A stretch of DNA of 20,501 nucleotides from Funneliformis mosseae (GCA_910592005.1 CAJVPP010001367.1:1-20501); one strand, 5' to 3'. Positions 9,851-19,428 are shown, counted from the first letter of the stretch. Program-made: numbers and translations. Notes: a model not told the origin generated them from the letters alone.

Positions 9851-10509
9851 ATTCTTTTATTGATGATTTTGATATCAAAATTCGTGATGCATCTCAATAG
9901 AAATTCAATAAATAACTTTAAAGCAGATATTACTTAATTAGATTAGATAATTTATCAGAAATATGGATCATAACTGTGAGAAATTTTTTAAATGCTAAAT
10001 TTTATATTTGACTTATTCTTTTTTAATAATATTGCAAAAATCTTGATAGCTTTAAAGAATTTTTTATTAATGTAGATAAATTTTATAATAATGATAAACA
10101 AGAATCATAAGAATTAGATATTTTTATTAATTATCTTAGTGTATTTGGTCAAATTAATCAAGATTTTCTTGAAGCAAGTCTTCCTATAGTTCAATAAAAA
10201 ATACTTTATGAAGAGTTATATGAGTATATAAGAAGGCACTTCAATAAGTGAATCAAATTCTCAGTAACTAAAGGAATTATTATAGGATTTTAATAATAAT
10301 ATTAATAAAGAATCAAAACAGTCTGATAATGGTAAAAGTGATAAGGAAATCTATGTAATTGTGATTCAGAATCCTAAGAAAAGGATTGACTAATAGGTAC
10401 TAAACATTTTAAATTATCTTGTGAAAGCAAAAATAATAGAGAAAAATAATAAAGATATTGTAAGAAATGTGATAAAGTTGGTCATGATTAAAAGAATTGT
10501 AAAGCATAA

Positions 10510-10769
10510 ATGTAATTATTATGAACTTATTTTATAAATAAAATAAATAACCAATTATCAGTATCACATGATATATCAAATCACATGATTATAATACTAG
10601 TACTATAGTGTCATAATTCCAAATTATAAAACTCATAAAAAATTTATATTTTTATAATAATTTATAAAATAATAGATTTATAAATATCTATTACATATGA
10701 AAATATATAATACGATATGCGTAATATTTGGTCATACTTGCTTTTAGTCACCATACACAAATATAAACA
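10510..10769. other. Spacer between MULE 2 and the pogo-like gene; left pogo end not found
   Basis: AT-rich DNA with no gene. The word TACTATAGTGTCATAA at about 10600 is a weak candidate for the eroded left terminus of the pogo-like element (expected start TACTGTATAGTCCTGAAAAT), but the characteristic AATAAGC motif is missing. Confidence 0.4.
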
Positions 10770-12145
10770 ATGCCACAAAAATGCAAGCGGGTTGTCAAAA
10801 AAAGTAAAACCAAAGCAAAAATTCCTAAATGAACCTGAACTTCATACTCTATTGAACAAAAAGAAGTTGTTGTTAATTATGCAAAGGAATTTGGAAGAAA
10901 TAATGCAGCAGCACATTTTAAGCTTAATGAAAGTATAGTTGGACGCTGAGTTAGAGCAAGCAAAAAATGGATAGATAATGTAAGCAAAAATAGCAACGTG
11001 TTGGTTCTGGGTGAAAGGCTTTTTTTTCTGAAGCTGAAAAAAAGCTCTATTATTAGATAATTGATCAAAGAAAAGTAGGTTTAGCTGTAACCTATACTAT
11101 CATCTGAGTCAAGATGTTAGAAATTATGAAAGAGTAAGATATTGTAGCTTTTTATGGTGATTTGACAAACAATTTTAGGATGTTAAATCATTGGTTATAT
11201 GCATTTATGAAAAGGTGGAATCTTTCTTTAAAAAGGCGCACAAAAATTAGACAAAAACTTCCAAAACAAACTGAGGAATTGTTAGAAAATTTCCATCAAT
11301 TTGTTTTTCACCTTAGGATTGAAAAATCCTATGAAATGTGTAATATCTTCAACATGGATGAGACGTTAGTATGGTTTGACATAGTTGGTAATTTCACTGT
11401 TAATCAAACAGGTAAAAAAATGGTTCATATTCGTGAAACAGGCAATGATAAAAATTGTTTTACCATTGTCCTCACTTGTGCTGCTGGTAAGAGTTATTGT
11501 ATCTATAAGTTTTTCAAAAAATCAATTTTTTTTTAATTTTTTTACCATTTTTTTTATATAGATGAAAGTAAACTGCCACTAATATGTATATTTAAAGGAA
11601 AAAGGTTGAATCGTGGTGAACAAATTCCTACTAGTGTGAAAGTTTAGTTCCAAGATAATGGATGGATAGATACAAATCTAATGATAAAATATATCGATTA
11701 TTTTAATAATAATCGATCTATGGCACCAATAATGCTTATTTATGATTCCTTTCAAGATCACTTAGAAAAATTCGTAAAAGAAAAATTTTATAATGGTAAT
11801 ATTGATTTAGCATTTATCCCTGGTGGCTTAACAAGTATATGTCAACTGCTTGATGTTGCCATTAATAAACCATTTAAGGATAATTTCCGTAAAGAATAGC
11901 ATTTATGGATGGTAGCTAGTGGTGCTGGGGTGATTTCTACAGAAAATCTTAGGCGCGCTAAATATATTGATGTTTGTAATTGGGTAAAACGTTCTTGGGA
12001 AGGTATATCTGAGAAAATTATTATTAATTTTTTTGTAAATTGTTCTATAATAGATTCTTTAGATAATTTATATAACAATCATGAAGAATTAGAAATTTCC
12101 GATATTGATGATGGTAGTTATGATAATATTCATAATAATGATTAA
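10770..12145 (+). pseudogene. Pogo/Tigger-like DDE transposase pseudogene
   Basis: It starts MPQKCKRVVKKSKTKAKIPK, followed by a CENP-B-type helix-turn-helix region (VVNYAKEFGRNNAAAHF). The DDE domain starts with NMDET at about 11353 (first Asp; WFDIVGNFTVNQTGKK follows). A 75-bp intron occupies 11487-11561 (GGTAAG...ATATAG); splicing gives CAADESKLPLICIFKGKR. Then come DNGW, MLIYDSFQDHL (second Asp), PGGLTSICQLLDVAINKPFK (third Asp, 11852-11854) and VKRSWEGIS, ending in an acidic tail. The frame shifts once near a T run at about 11020. Eight premature stops occur at 10830, 10836, 10947, 11054, 11105, 11135, 11645 and 11897; by family comparison from memory most replace Trp, two Arg and one Gln. 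The three Asp positions survive, but the stops make it non-functional. Confidence 0.9.
11487..11561 (+). other. 75-bp intron in the pogo-like transposase
   Basis: Donor GTAAGAG and acceptor TTATATAG enclose a T-rich, stop-containing stretch. Removing it joins TCAA to DESKLPLICIFKGKR in frame, matching the continuous reading of the DDE domain. Confidence 0.75.
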
Positions 12146-12289
12146 TTAGGCGGGTTTTATAATAATTTTGTAATAGTTAATAATAATTTTCAGTTAATTT
12201 TATATTAATTCAGCTTTATTTTCAAATAATTTTATATTACAATAATGGAATAATAAATTTTTTTTTTATTTTTACATTTTTTTTCAAGA

Positions 12290-12366
12290 AATGCTTATTT
12301 TCAGATAATATTAAAAAATGGAGGTGCTTATTTTTGGGTGGTGCTTATTTTCAGGACTATACAGTA
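12290..12366. mobile_element. Right terminus of the pogo-like element with subterminal repeats
   Basis: Three copies of a subterminal motif occur: AATGCTTATTTTCAGA (12290), AGGTGCTTATTTTTGGG (about 12322) and TGGTGCTTATTTTCAGG (12340). The last ends GGACTATACAGTA at 12366. Such spaced copies are plausible transposase-binding sites. The end matches the fragment at 2274-2334. A terminal TA at 12365-12366 fits the TA target preference of the Tc1/mariner-pogo group. Confidence 0.7.
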
Positions 12367-12718
12367 TTCTTAAACAATGATGATTTTATCATTTAATTAA
12401 AATGATTCATTATTATTTTTGAATGATATTTATCATTCAATAAGAATAATTCAATATTGTTTTTAAATGATATTTTATTGTTTAATTAAAACAATATTTT
12501 TATAATTTAAGAATAATAATATATTTAAAAATAATAGTTTTATCATTTTTTAACAATATTTTTATTATTCTTGAATGATATTTATCATTTTTGAATGATA
12601 GTTTTATTATTTTTAAATGATGTATTCTTAAATAATAGTTTTATTATTTAAGAATAATGATTTTATTATTTAAGAAAGATAATTTTATTGTTTAAGAATA
12701 ATATATTATCATTATTCA
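12367..12718. repeat. Palindromic AATGATTTTATCATT repeat array
   Basis: A tandem array of hairpin-forming units such as AATGATATTTATCATT and AATAATAGTTTTATTATT, at about 25-35 bp spacing. It belongs to the same loose family as 121-625. It begins immediately at the pogo-like terminus, as also seen at 2335. No gene. Confidence 0.7.
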
Positions 12719-12838
12719 GTAAGTAAAAATATTGTAAAAAATCTGAATTATTAAGATTACAAAATGTTTTAATTTAATTAATTTATCTATCACCTTAACA
12801 ACAAGCTTATTAGACTAATGTAATTTCTCTTATTTTAA

Positions 12839-13252
12839 TGAAAGAAAATAATGAATTGTAATCTTTAGTTTCTGATCAAAATCAATCTCTAAAAATTATG
12901 AAATGTAATAAGTACACACATAAATTTTGAAGACTAATAGATTTTCTCAAAAATCATGTTTTAACTATTTATTTGAAATATCTAAAAAAGGAAAATTATT
13001 ATTGCTTTACAGAATATACATGTTTAAGTGATGATATTTATATATGCAACTGTGAATTAGAAATTTATTAGCTGTTTCAATAGAATTTTGTTATACTTAT
13101 AAATTTATTTTTTTAAAAAATATATTGTAATGGAATTGCAAATAGCATACATTTATCCCGATTAGCGAGCTTAACATTTAAATTGTATGAAATGTTTAAT
13201 GAGAGCTTTGCTATTAAATAATATTACAAATCTTATGATATACTATGTTTGT
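12839..13252 (+). pseudogene. Possible decayed coding stretch, unknown family
   Basis: One plus-strand frame from MKENNEL to a TAA near 13252 reads about 137 codons with roughly seven internal stops, fewer than I would expect by chance in such AT-rich DNA. It includes fairly natural stretches such as IANSIHLSRLASLTFKLYEM and IYICNCELEIY. I recognise no family. It may be an eroded transposon or host gene piece, or chance. Confidence 0.25.
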
Positions 13253-13545
13253 AACTCGATTTTAATGGAAAACCTTCCAAATATCACTTGCTATTTGAAT
13301 AATAGGATTTACATTTATTTTTAAATTGAAATATTTGGTTGTTACGTGATACTAAATATAGAAATGATCGAAGATGATCGTCCATAATGCTGGCCAAAAA
13401 TTACAAAAATGAGCCAGTAATTTAGGCCAACAGACAAATCAACATCCGAGTACACATATACTTTACATCTTTTTATTTATTTAATGTAATAAAAATAAAA
13501 TAAAAATTCATTCTGAATAAGTGACGATTATTTGTCATCAACATA
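13253..13545. other. Intergenic region downstream of the membrane-protein gene
   Basis: No gene seen. It holds an imperfect inverted repeat, TGGCCAAAAATTAC (13391-13404) and GTAATTTAGGCCA (13417-13429), with a 12-bp loop. The transcript of the minus-strand gene ends toward this region. Confidence 0.5.
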
Positions 13546-14437
13546 TTAAATTTGATTCATTTTCTCTGATTTTTCCAAAAACCTTACATCTACAACATAT
13601 TCCTTTAGAAAAATTTCAAGAGAAATTAAGCGATCATGTAATTCTTTAACGTTTGGAGAAGAAGAATTTAACTCCGTCATTAAGGAAGGAGAATTGATTA
13701 ATGGAAGAACTGGCATTGTTTTTTTAAATTTATTATATATTCTATGGCTATATCCACAATAATAAGACTGTATACTACCCCAAGGACGAATCGAATCGAC
13801 ACCTATTGCAAAACATAGAAAATAATAAGATATAAATCTGAACCATTTTTTTTTTTCTTCCTTTTTTTTAAAAAAAGAAAAATACATTTACCAAATAAAA
13901 CCGCATACAATGCCGACGCCAAACCCCAAGCACCACCCATAAGACCAAGCACACTGAGTAACTTTATTATTATTAGTGGAATAAGAGCTGATTAGAGTTT
14001 GCTTATTAAAATAAATAATCAAGAAAACTTACAGTTCGTATTCTAAAAGTGTTGGAGAAGAGATGTTAATAAATGTTATTTTAACATTTGTTTCTTTTGT
14101 GTGAATATTAGTTTTCATAACTTACCTTTTTTCAGTCTCCACTTGTATAAGGAAACTTGTTACGGATAATTCAATTTCACTGTAATATCCAGTACTTAGT
14201 TTAGTAGGAAGAGGTGTGCTCTCTGTAATGTATGATTAACTTTAATATTGTATATAATAAGAATAAGCGGAATAATTTTATGTTTACTTACGAAAATTGG
14301 ATATAATACGATGTTCGGTTTTATAAGATGGATTGACTCCAAGAAAACTACTAAATGAAGGATTAATTATTTTCTGTTGATTTCTCGTCAACCCTATAAA
14401 TGAAAGCTAAATACAACAATCATAAGGTAACGGTAAG

Positions 14438-14485
<48 letters not shown>

Positions 14486-15263
14486 AAACACGATTACCTG
14501 GTTATTGGCAATACGGTACATATTATTTGCGAATAATTCTTTCATGAAATCAAGAAATTGAAAAGTTTTCGTATAAATTTTATAATCTGGAGATTTTAAG
14601 GGATTATTTTCTATGAATGCAATACATAATTTATTCTTAATACATTTTGCCATCAAAGTTTAAAGAGAAAGACATCATTTATAAATTTACCGGAATCAAC
14701 AATGTAAATTGATATCAAATCATTGGGTGAATTAGAAAATAATTTTAATTTTATAATTTGATCACCGTTTGTTGAATGCTTTGCATATTTCAAATTATTT
14801 TTATTCATAAAATATCCAAAATAACCAGGGTAAGCATCTTCCATAAATATTTGTGGTGATGACAATGTATCGTTACAGCTATAAATTACATCGACTCCTA
14901 TATACGTTAATGTTAAAATTTATTTTTATTTTTCAAAAAAAAAACAAAATAAAATTCATGCTTACCATCATAAAATTGACAATCTACATCGAATGGAGCT
15001 TCGCCGTAAAATCCCATATCTGAAATTATCAATATTAAATAAGGATATATGATATCAATCATTTTTCATATATGCATACCAGGAAATGGCATTTCATTAG
15101 CTTCTACTACTGAAATTTGTATAGCTAGAGCACTATTAATCACTTCGATAATCAAAAAAATGATGTATACTACAAGGATAGATAATAATAATATCATTAT
15201 ACATGCTCTTAAAATATGAATGAATTTAGGTTCTGTCCTTCGACGTCGATTGAATAAATACAT
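13546..15263 (-). CDS. Two-transmembrane protein of a Rhizophagus-type family, nine exons
   Basis: Exons (minus strand): 15263-15080, 15019-14966, 14897-14691, 14610-14498, 14406-14292, 14222-14126, 14042-14033, 13961-13892 and 13802-13546; 1107 nt, 368 aa. All introns are GT-AG and 60-91 bp, and every junction keeps frame. The product starts MYLFNRRRRTEPK, a basic cytoplasmic-like head, then a membrane segment (about 20-44). A long probably exoplasmic region follows, with Cys75 and Cys87. A second membrane segment, LLSVLGLMGGAWGLASALYA (261-280), comes next. The tail begins GVDSIRPWGSIQSYYCGYS and ends with a likely short coiled coil (HDRLISLEIFLKEYVVDV). The tail reminds me of uncharacterised Rhizophagus proteins; no enzymatic function is evident. 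Exon 7 is only 10 nt (reads IRT plus part of Arg), which is unusual, but reading through either flanking intron gives stops. The exon 3/4 junction is the least certain. Exon 1 starts at the first ATG, with a Kozak-neutral context. Confidence 0.8.
14439..14483. repeat. T12-A33 homopolymer junction in intron 4
   Basis: Twelve T residues followed directly by 33 A residues, lying inside the fourth intron of the membrane-protein gene. The T run can pair with part of the A run. Length is likely unstable, both biologically and in sequencing. Confidence 0.9.
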
Positions 15264-15282
15264 TCTTATTATTAAATAAAAA

Positions 15283-15302
15283 CCAATCGATAAATGTTTA
15301 TA
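15283..15302 (-). promoter_or_regulatory. Possible CCAAT and TATA-like elements upstream of the membrane-protein gene
   Basis: An inverted CCAAT box (CCAAT on the plus strand at 15283-15287) and TATAAA read on the minus strand at 15302-15297 lie within 40 bp upstream of the start codon. In DNA this AT-rich, TATAAA occurs often by chance, so this is only suggestive. Confidence 0.2.
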
Positions 15303-15649
15303 AAAAAAATAAAAAAAAAAATCGAATTCAAGTTGGAAACAAGTTTAAAACAATGGAGTCATGCGGATAGTACAATTTTGCGCGGCAATAGTGCGAATAG
15401 GTGAATAGATACCACATATAGCTTGTGCCGTACTTAAAAAATTATTCATTGGTGTTACGTCTTCTGGCAACAGAAAATTTTGTCACTTTATTTGTTACAC
15501 GAGGGGTGAAGTTGATGACAACTTACAAAATAGGACATTTTTAGTGACAATCCTTATTTACGTTAAAAACATTATTTCAAGGTTTGAAAAGTTTTATTAT
15601 TTGTTGTTACTCTGAGGACGCATATTGATTAAGGCCTCCTGTTACAGAA
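15303..15649. other. Intergenic region, no convincing gene
   Basis: Less AT-biased than the left half. A 68-codon plus-strand frame without Met (about 15406-15613, containing GVTSSGNRKFCHFICYTRG) is open but matches nothing I know, and could be an exon or chance. Confidence 0.35.
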
Positions 15650-15940
15650 ATGCCAAAATGTTTTCACTCTAATTTTATTGAAAATGTTCTTCAATTGCAA
15701 GAAGAATAAATCTGGGTTGCGAGCAATTATTTCGAGAGTAATTCTTCAATTTCGACGAGGTCACGAAAAGATCCTTCAATAATATTTCATATACGACTAA
15801 TTTCTTTTAATAATATTTTAAATAAATTAGATACTGAGAATTACAGAGCACCGGCTGTTACTTGCAATGATCTACTTTTTTCTCGTCATGGTGCTTTATC
15901 AAAATTGTATTCTTATGCTTTAATTCAAATTATCAAATAG
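15650..15940 (+). pseudogene. Unknown short coding relic (one internal stop)
   Basis: From ATG 15650 (MPKCFHSNFIENVLQLQEE) one frame runs to TAG 15938-15940 with a single internal TAA at 15707-15709; about 96 codons in all. The downstream 76 codons are open and include DTENYRAPAVTCNDLLFSRH and GALSKLYSYALIQIIK, with varied, protein-like composition. There is no Met after the stop, so it may be a terminal exon of a spliced gene or a pseudogene. I do not recognise the family. Confidence 0.35.
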
Positions 15941-16087
15941 GATTATTTATTTAAATGAATTGTAATTCTTTTAAATTTGTTTATTAATTAGTAAAAGTAT
16001 AAATTATTGGAAGAAAATTTACATTGGATATATTAATAAAAAAAATTAATTATAAATATTTAGAATAAATAATATCTAAAAGTTTAA

Positions 16088-16405
16088 TTAAAAAATATTA
16101 TTATATACGTAATAAAACACTTTATTTTTCTTGACTATAAGTTTTTCAACGCGATTTTCAAGAGCAATCCTCGCCCTTTCAGAAAGTACTTTAGATTTCT
16201 TCATACAAAGCTTTTTCTGTGTATTTTTGGAGTTTCAACATCAGATTTTTGTAGCCTCTACTTCACCTAACGAAGATTGCAAATTACCAATATATCTAAC
16301 TATGCTATTGACTTAATACAGAATTCAATACTTCTTAGTCATTTGTAGTGATGTTTCGCTTTCATTAAGAGTCGTTTCAAGTATTTCGATAAATTGTTGA
16401 ATCAT
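16088..16405 (-). pseudogene. Degenerate coiled-coil protein fragment
   Basis: One minus-strand frame from ATG 16405 to TAA 16088 (105 codons) carries four internal stops but reads as a coherent coiled coil: MIQQFIEILETTLNESETSL at the start, VRYIGNLQSSLGEVEATKI in the middle, and VLSERARIALENRVEKLIVK near the end. Leu/Ile/Val spacing in the last part is heptad-like. It resembles the C-terminal stalk of cytoskeletal motors such as kinesins, but that is only an impression. The plus-strand frame over the same bases (16131-16316) is probably the shadow. Confidence 0.4.
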
Positions 16406-17839
16406 TGAGTTCTCAACAAAAATAAATATAGTTAACTATGGTAATGCGCGGTTTGCATAACTGTCATTTGAACTTAAATTTCTCTTATATCATATTGATG
16501 TTTGAAGGCAAAAGTTTGGAAAAATTTTTATTGAATATTTGAAAAAGATACATAGGTATTAAAATACATAAGTAACAAAAAGATACATGAAAAGAAGCAC
16601 TATCTAAACCATACTAATATTTAATATTCAAGCTACAGAAATAGAGAGAGTGTAGTCACAAGAACAAGAAAAAATGCCTACGACATCCCTCTCTATTAAT
16701 AATAGATTATTCATGAAGTTAAGCATAAAACCTTCCCATCAAAAAAAATTTTCTTGGAAAGCCATACTCTCTGCTCCTCTGCTGCTATCGAGACGATGTT
16801 GCGAAGGTTGTATTAACGTTGAGAAAAAATATCTGATGCGTTATGATTTACCCTGATGAAAGTAGAAAACCGTTTTTTAAAAAAAAGTAGAAAATGAAGA
16901 TTTTGAAAATATTTATAATCAGAAAAATAAATGCTTTAAAAATTCTTAAGAATCGTGGGATGCAGAAAAATAAAAAATAACTATTGGTTCACTAAAAAAT
17001 ATCTGTGTGCTAAGACTTCTGCTCCCTAATAATTTCAAGATACAAAAATTCGATTTTTGAAATATGAAACGAGATCGAATTTCCAGAAATGGTCAAATTC
17101 AAAAAAAAAAATTTGGTTAATAATAAAAAGATAAGAAAACAATGCGTTCTAAGATATCCAGTAACAGACAAATATTTTTTTCTTTTTTTAAATTTTTTAT
17201 AAAAAAAAATTATGTAAGAACTCATGTTTCACTACTGTATAAATGTATACTCCTCATTTTTATATTACACTATATTCACACGAAGTGTACTTACTAAATT
17301 TAGCTTGTGTCTCAAGACTTTTTTTTCTACAAAGCGGGTAAGTTTTTGAGCACACTTTCCCATCGTACCTTATATTTCAACACAAAAAAATTATGTCCAA
17401 GTAATGTTCTTTTCTATTACTTATCCCTTTAATAAAATTAAATTCTCCCGGCTTTTATATTTATTTCAGTCAGAGATATTATCTTACTTGTAAAGAACTC
17501 CGTACTTGATATTCCTATTTTTTTTATTTGTTATTTAATGTAATATCCTATAATTATCTACAACAATAGAATTTTATTTTAAATCGATAAGACTGATTCA
17601 AAGCTTCTTCCTTTTTCCAATTGACAACTCATATTGACAGGACTAAAGATATAAACAAAAAAATAATGTGTGCTGTATTAGCGTTAAACCTTGTTAATGT
17701 TTAATATTCTTCTTGATTTTATTAGTGGGCAAATGTGGAAGTGGGTTAATATGGTGGTATACATTAATTTGTTTTCGTAATTTATCATTTTCTTTTTTTT
17801 AATTTTTTTTTTTCGAACGTGATGGGGGGACCAACTTTA
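16406..17839. other. Intergenic stretch, no supported gene
   Basis: A plus-strand frame at 16674-16856 (60 aa, starting MPTTSLSINNRLF) and a minus-strand frame at 17225-17010 are open but have no recognisable domain, and the second is T-run derived. Two AAAGTAGAAAA copies occur near 16860-16895. Poly-T runs occur at about 17785-17812, just before the GC-richer block at 17815-18110. Confidence 0.4.
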
Positions 17840-18110
17840 ACTTTCAATCATCTACAATTGAAAAAGGGCCGGTACAACTGCTCGTGAATGTGTTTTTTCT
17901 TGGTGAGGGTCTGCGAATTTTCTGTAGAAGGAATTGCTATGCCATCTTCCTTATGTGAATCAAAAACTTCTTCATGAGTGGGTGTTCACGCAACCCGAGT
18001 CCTGTTGGATATCCCTCATCCTTGTAGCGTAGCATAGTCGATAGTCGACCGAGCCGTATTGTAACCTCCATCCTTGGACGCAATCAAAAGTCGATCGATC
18101 ATGTAAGTTA
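17840..18110 (-). pseudogene. Frameshifted coding relic, possibly tyrosine-recombinase-like
   Basis: A GC-richer island whose minus strand reads as protein in successive frames. First comes MIDRLLIASKDGGYNTARST (from 18102), then VTIRLGRLSTMLRYKDEG followed by YPTGLGLREHPLMKKFL (frame open 18083-17937), then HEEVFDSHKEDGIAIPSTEN and KKKHIHEQLYRPFFNC (to about 17845). The words YNTARST and G-x-P-x-G followed by HPL-x-x-x-F resemble the core-binding region of DIRS/Crypton-type tyrosine recombinases (NTARS...HPLxxR). No catalytic Arg/His/Tyr box is visible. At least two frameshifts are needed. A relic of an unrelated host gene is the alternative. Confidence 0.3.
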
Positions 18111-18930
18111 CCTATATTATTTATTATATTTCTTTCTGATATTATTTTTTGTCTGACATATGAGTTGTATAATTATTCTCATATAAATCAAATAAAAAAA
18201 ATTATAATGATATTTATCATAAATGGGAATGGTTTTTAAAAATTTTTATAATGTAATTATATAAATAAAGTTTCTAAGGTATCAAACTTAAATACATCAT
18301 TTAACACAGATTTTCATTGTTATACTTGTTAAATACTGATTCTGCAATAGTTTTCCTAAGAAAATGCATCACAAAATCTAATTAATCAATCTTATGCGAA
18401 ATCATAAAAAAGTTTTAGATGAAAATATTGAAACTATTAAAAAAAAAAAAATTTATTCAAAATTTATTTTGCGAAAAAATTTATAATTTCGGAAACTGTT
18501 GATATCTACGTTCACAAAATATCTCGCTGATTTTAATATTTATCAATATTCATTTAAACATAATACATAATAAATGGAATCCATTTGCCTACTCGATGAA
18601 TTAATATAAAAAATGATGAAGCATATCAAGGAAATTTTCTCTAATTCATACTTCAGACCGAATTACATAATACGATATTATATACTGTATTGTAAATACT
18701 GTAAATAAATTCACTAAATGCGTCTTAATTTTGTCGAAACACCGAATAATTGAGATCAATAAGTAATAAAATAAAAAGAGACCTGAACATATTTTTGAAT
18801 TATCATGTGATTTATTATGTGTATACGACAACTATCATTTCTAAAGATTTATCCTTTCCTTGATTTCATAGGAAAGCGATTAAATGTGATGATTTGTTTG
18901 CTACCTTTAGATCAGAATAAAAAAAATAGT
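18111..18930. other. Intergenic stretch, no gene seen
   Basis: AT-rich, stop-dense DNA on both strands. The minus-strand frame 18831-18646 shows no domain and no coding-like composition. Confidence 0.5.
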
Positions 18931-19428
18931 TTAAATACTATTATTGTTTGACATCTCTAAAATTTGAAATACTTCGTAATCTTGAATTTTGAATTGTTCT
19001 GTATCTCTTATCCCTTTTTCATATATATTATGCTTGCAATAAGCAAATTTATAATCATTTGCTCCGTCAGTAAGATTACTTATACACAGATCATTGCTAA
19101 ATGTAGGACCATATCTATGGTGATAAAATAATGCATGCGCAATACGTTTAGAATTCACATGGCTTAAAATTGAATCCTTGGAATTATCCTTATTCTTAAA
19201 ATACAAAATATTCATTAAGAACTCTCTTAAGACCAAATAGAATATGGGGCGAGAATTTGGTGAAATCTCTCTGGGGGGTTTTAAAGTCTTGAATATCAAA
19301 ATTGGGAAGTGCAAATAAACCATATACCTAACTCTCCATATGGTTAATTTTTGATTTCGTGTAAATAAACTGATTGAATAATAAATGTCTTCCTCTTTCC
19401 TTCCATCCTTTATGCAGCTGAAACCCAT
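18931..19428 (-). CDS. Orphan TLDc-domain C-terminal fragment
   Basis: A 165-codon open frame. Residues about 73-157 match the second half of TLDc domains as known from Rhizophagus BTB-TLDc proteins: KNKDNSKDSILSHVNSKRI, HALFYHHRYGPTFSNDLCIS and IRDTEQFKIQDYEVFQIL near the end. TLDc domains are linked to oxidation resistance and V-ATPase regulation in eukaryotes; the role of this copy is unknown. Residues 1-72 do not look like TLDc (no GGY motif), and no BTB or BACK domain lies upstream, where a divergent BTB gene begins 321 bp away. A CAG just inside the start (TTTCAG) could be a splice acceptor, so the true 5' end may be another exon. It may be a truncated duplicate or a pseudogene. Confidence 0.55.
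   Translation of the reverse strand: MGFSCIKDGRKEEDIYYSISLFTRNQKLTIWRVRYMVYLHFPILIFKTLKPPREISPNSRPIFYLVLREFLMNILYFKNKDNSKDSILSHVNSKRIAHALFYHHRYGPTFSNDLCISNLTDGANDYKFAYCKHNIYEKGIRDTEQFKIQDYEVFQILEMSNNNSI

Larger units (their letters stand above)
6940..10509 (+). pseudogene. FAR1-like MULE transposase pseudogene with zinc knuckle (MULE 2)
   Basis: A long, badly decayed Mutator-like transposase. The likely N-terminus starts at ATG 6940 (MNLEQPDLSM); a Cys-containing stretch CPFCINVSCSKTNNSNYSYS lies near 7190-7250, and LRPYQKL near 7500. The clearest part starts near 8220 with NLGVLPDNFNSNSIIHINK, then DLYVTIQRF (8460), the first catalytic region LNNITYK (8670, Asp apparently Asn), PAVIITDVNP (second Asp, about 8860), VFSHTYPIYC (His/Cys region) and SWVKSINAYLK (9177-9209), where the family has V-E-S; the Glu codon reads Lys. 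A C-terminal part follows to a CCHC zinc knuckle at 10459-10500 (C-x2-C-x4-H-x4-C, with one stop inside) and TAA at 10507. Dozens of stops and shifts rule out function. Joining of the N-terminal part to the core is less certain than the core itself. Confidence 0.75.

Noticed and set aside
10877..11068. Minus-strand 63-codon frame
   Set aside because: Shadow of the plus-strand pogo-like transposase.
11842..12078. Minus-strand 78-codon frame
   Set aside because: Shadow of the C-terminal DDE region read on the plus strand.
16131..16316. Plus-strand 61-codon frame
   Set aside because: The opposite strand gives a more coherent coiled-coil reading over the same bases.
17010..17225. Minus-strand 71-codon frame
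   Set aside because: Composition is dominated by A/T runs, with no motif or conserved-looking segment.
17812..18110. Possible tRNA or other structured RNA in the GC-richer island
   Set aside because: No T-loop or acceptor-stem pattern could be assembled, whereas protein-like frames are present.
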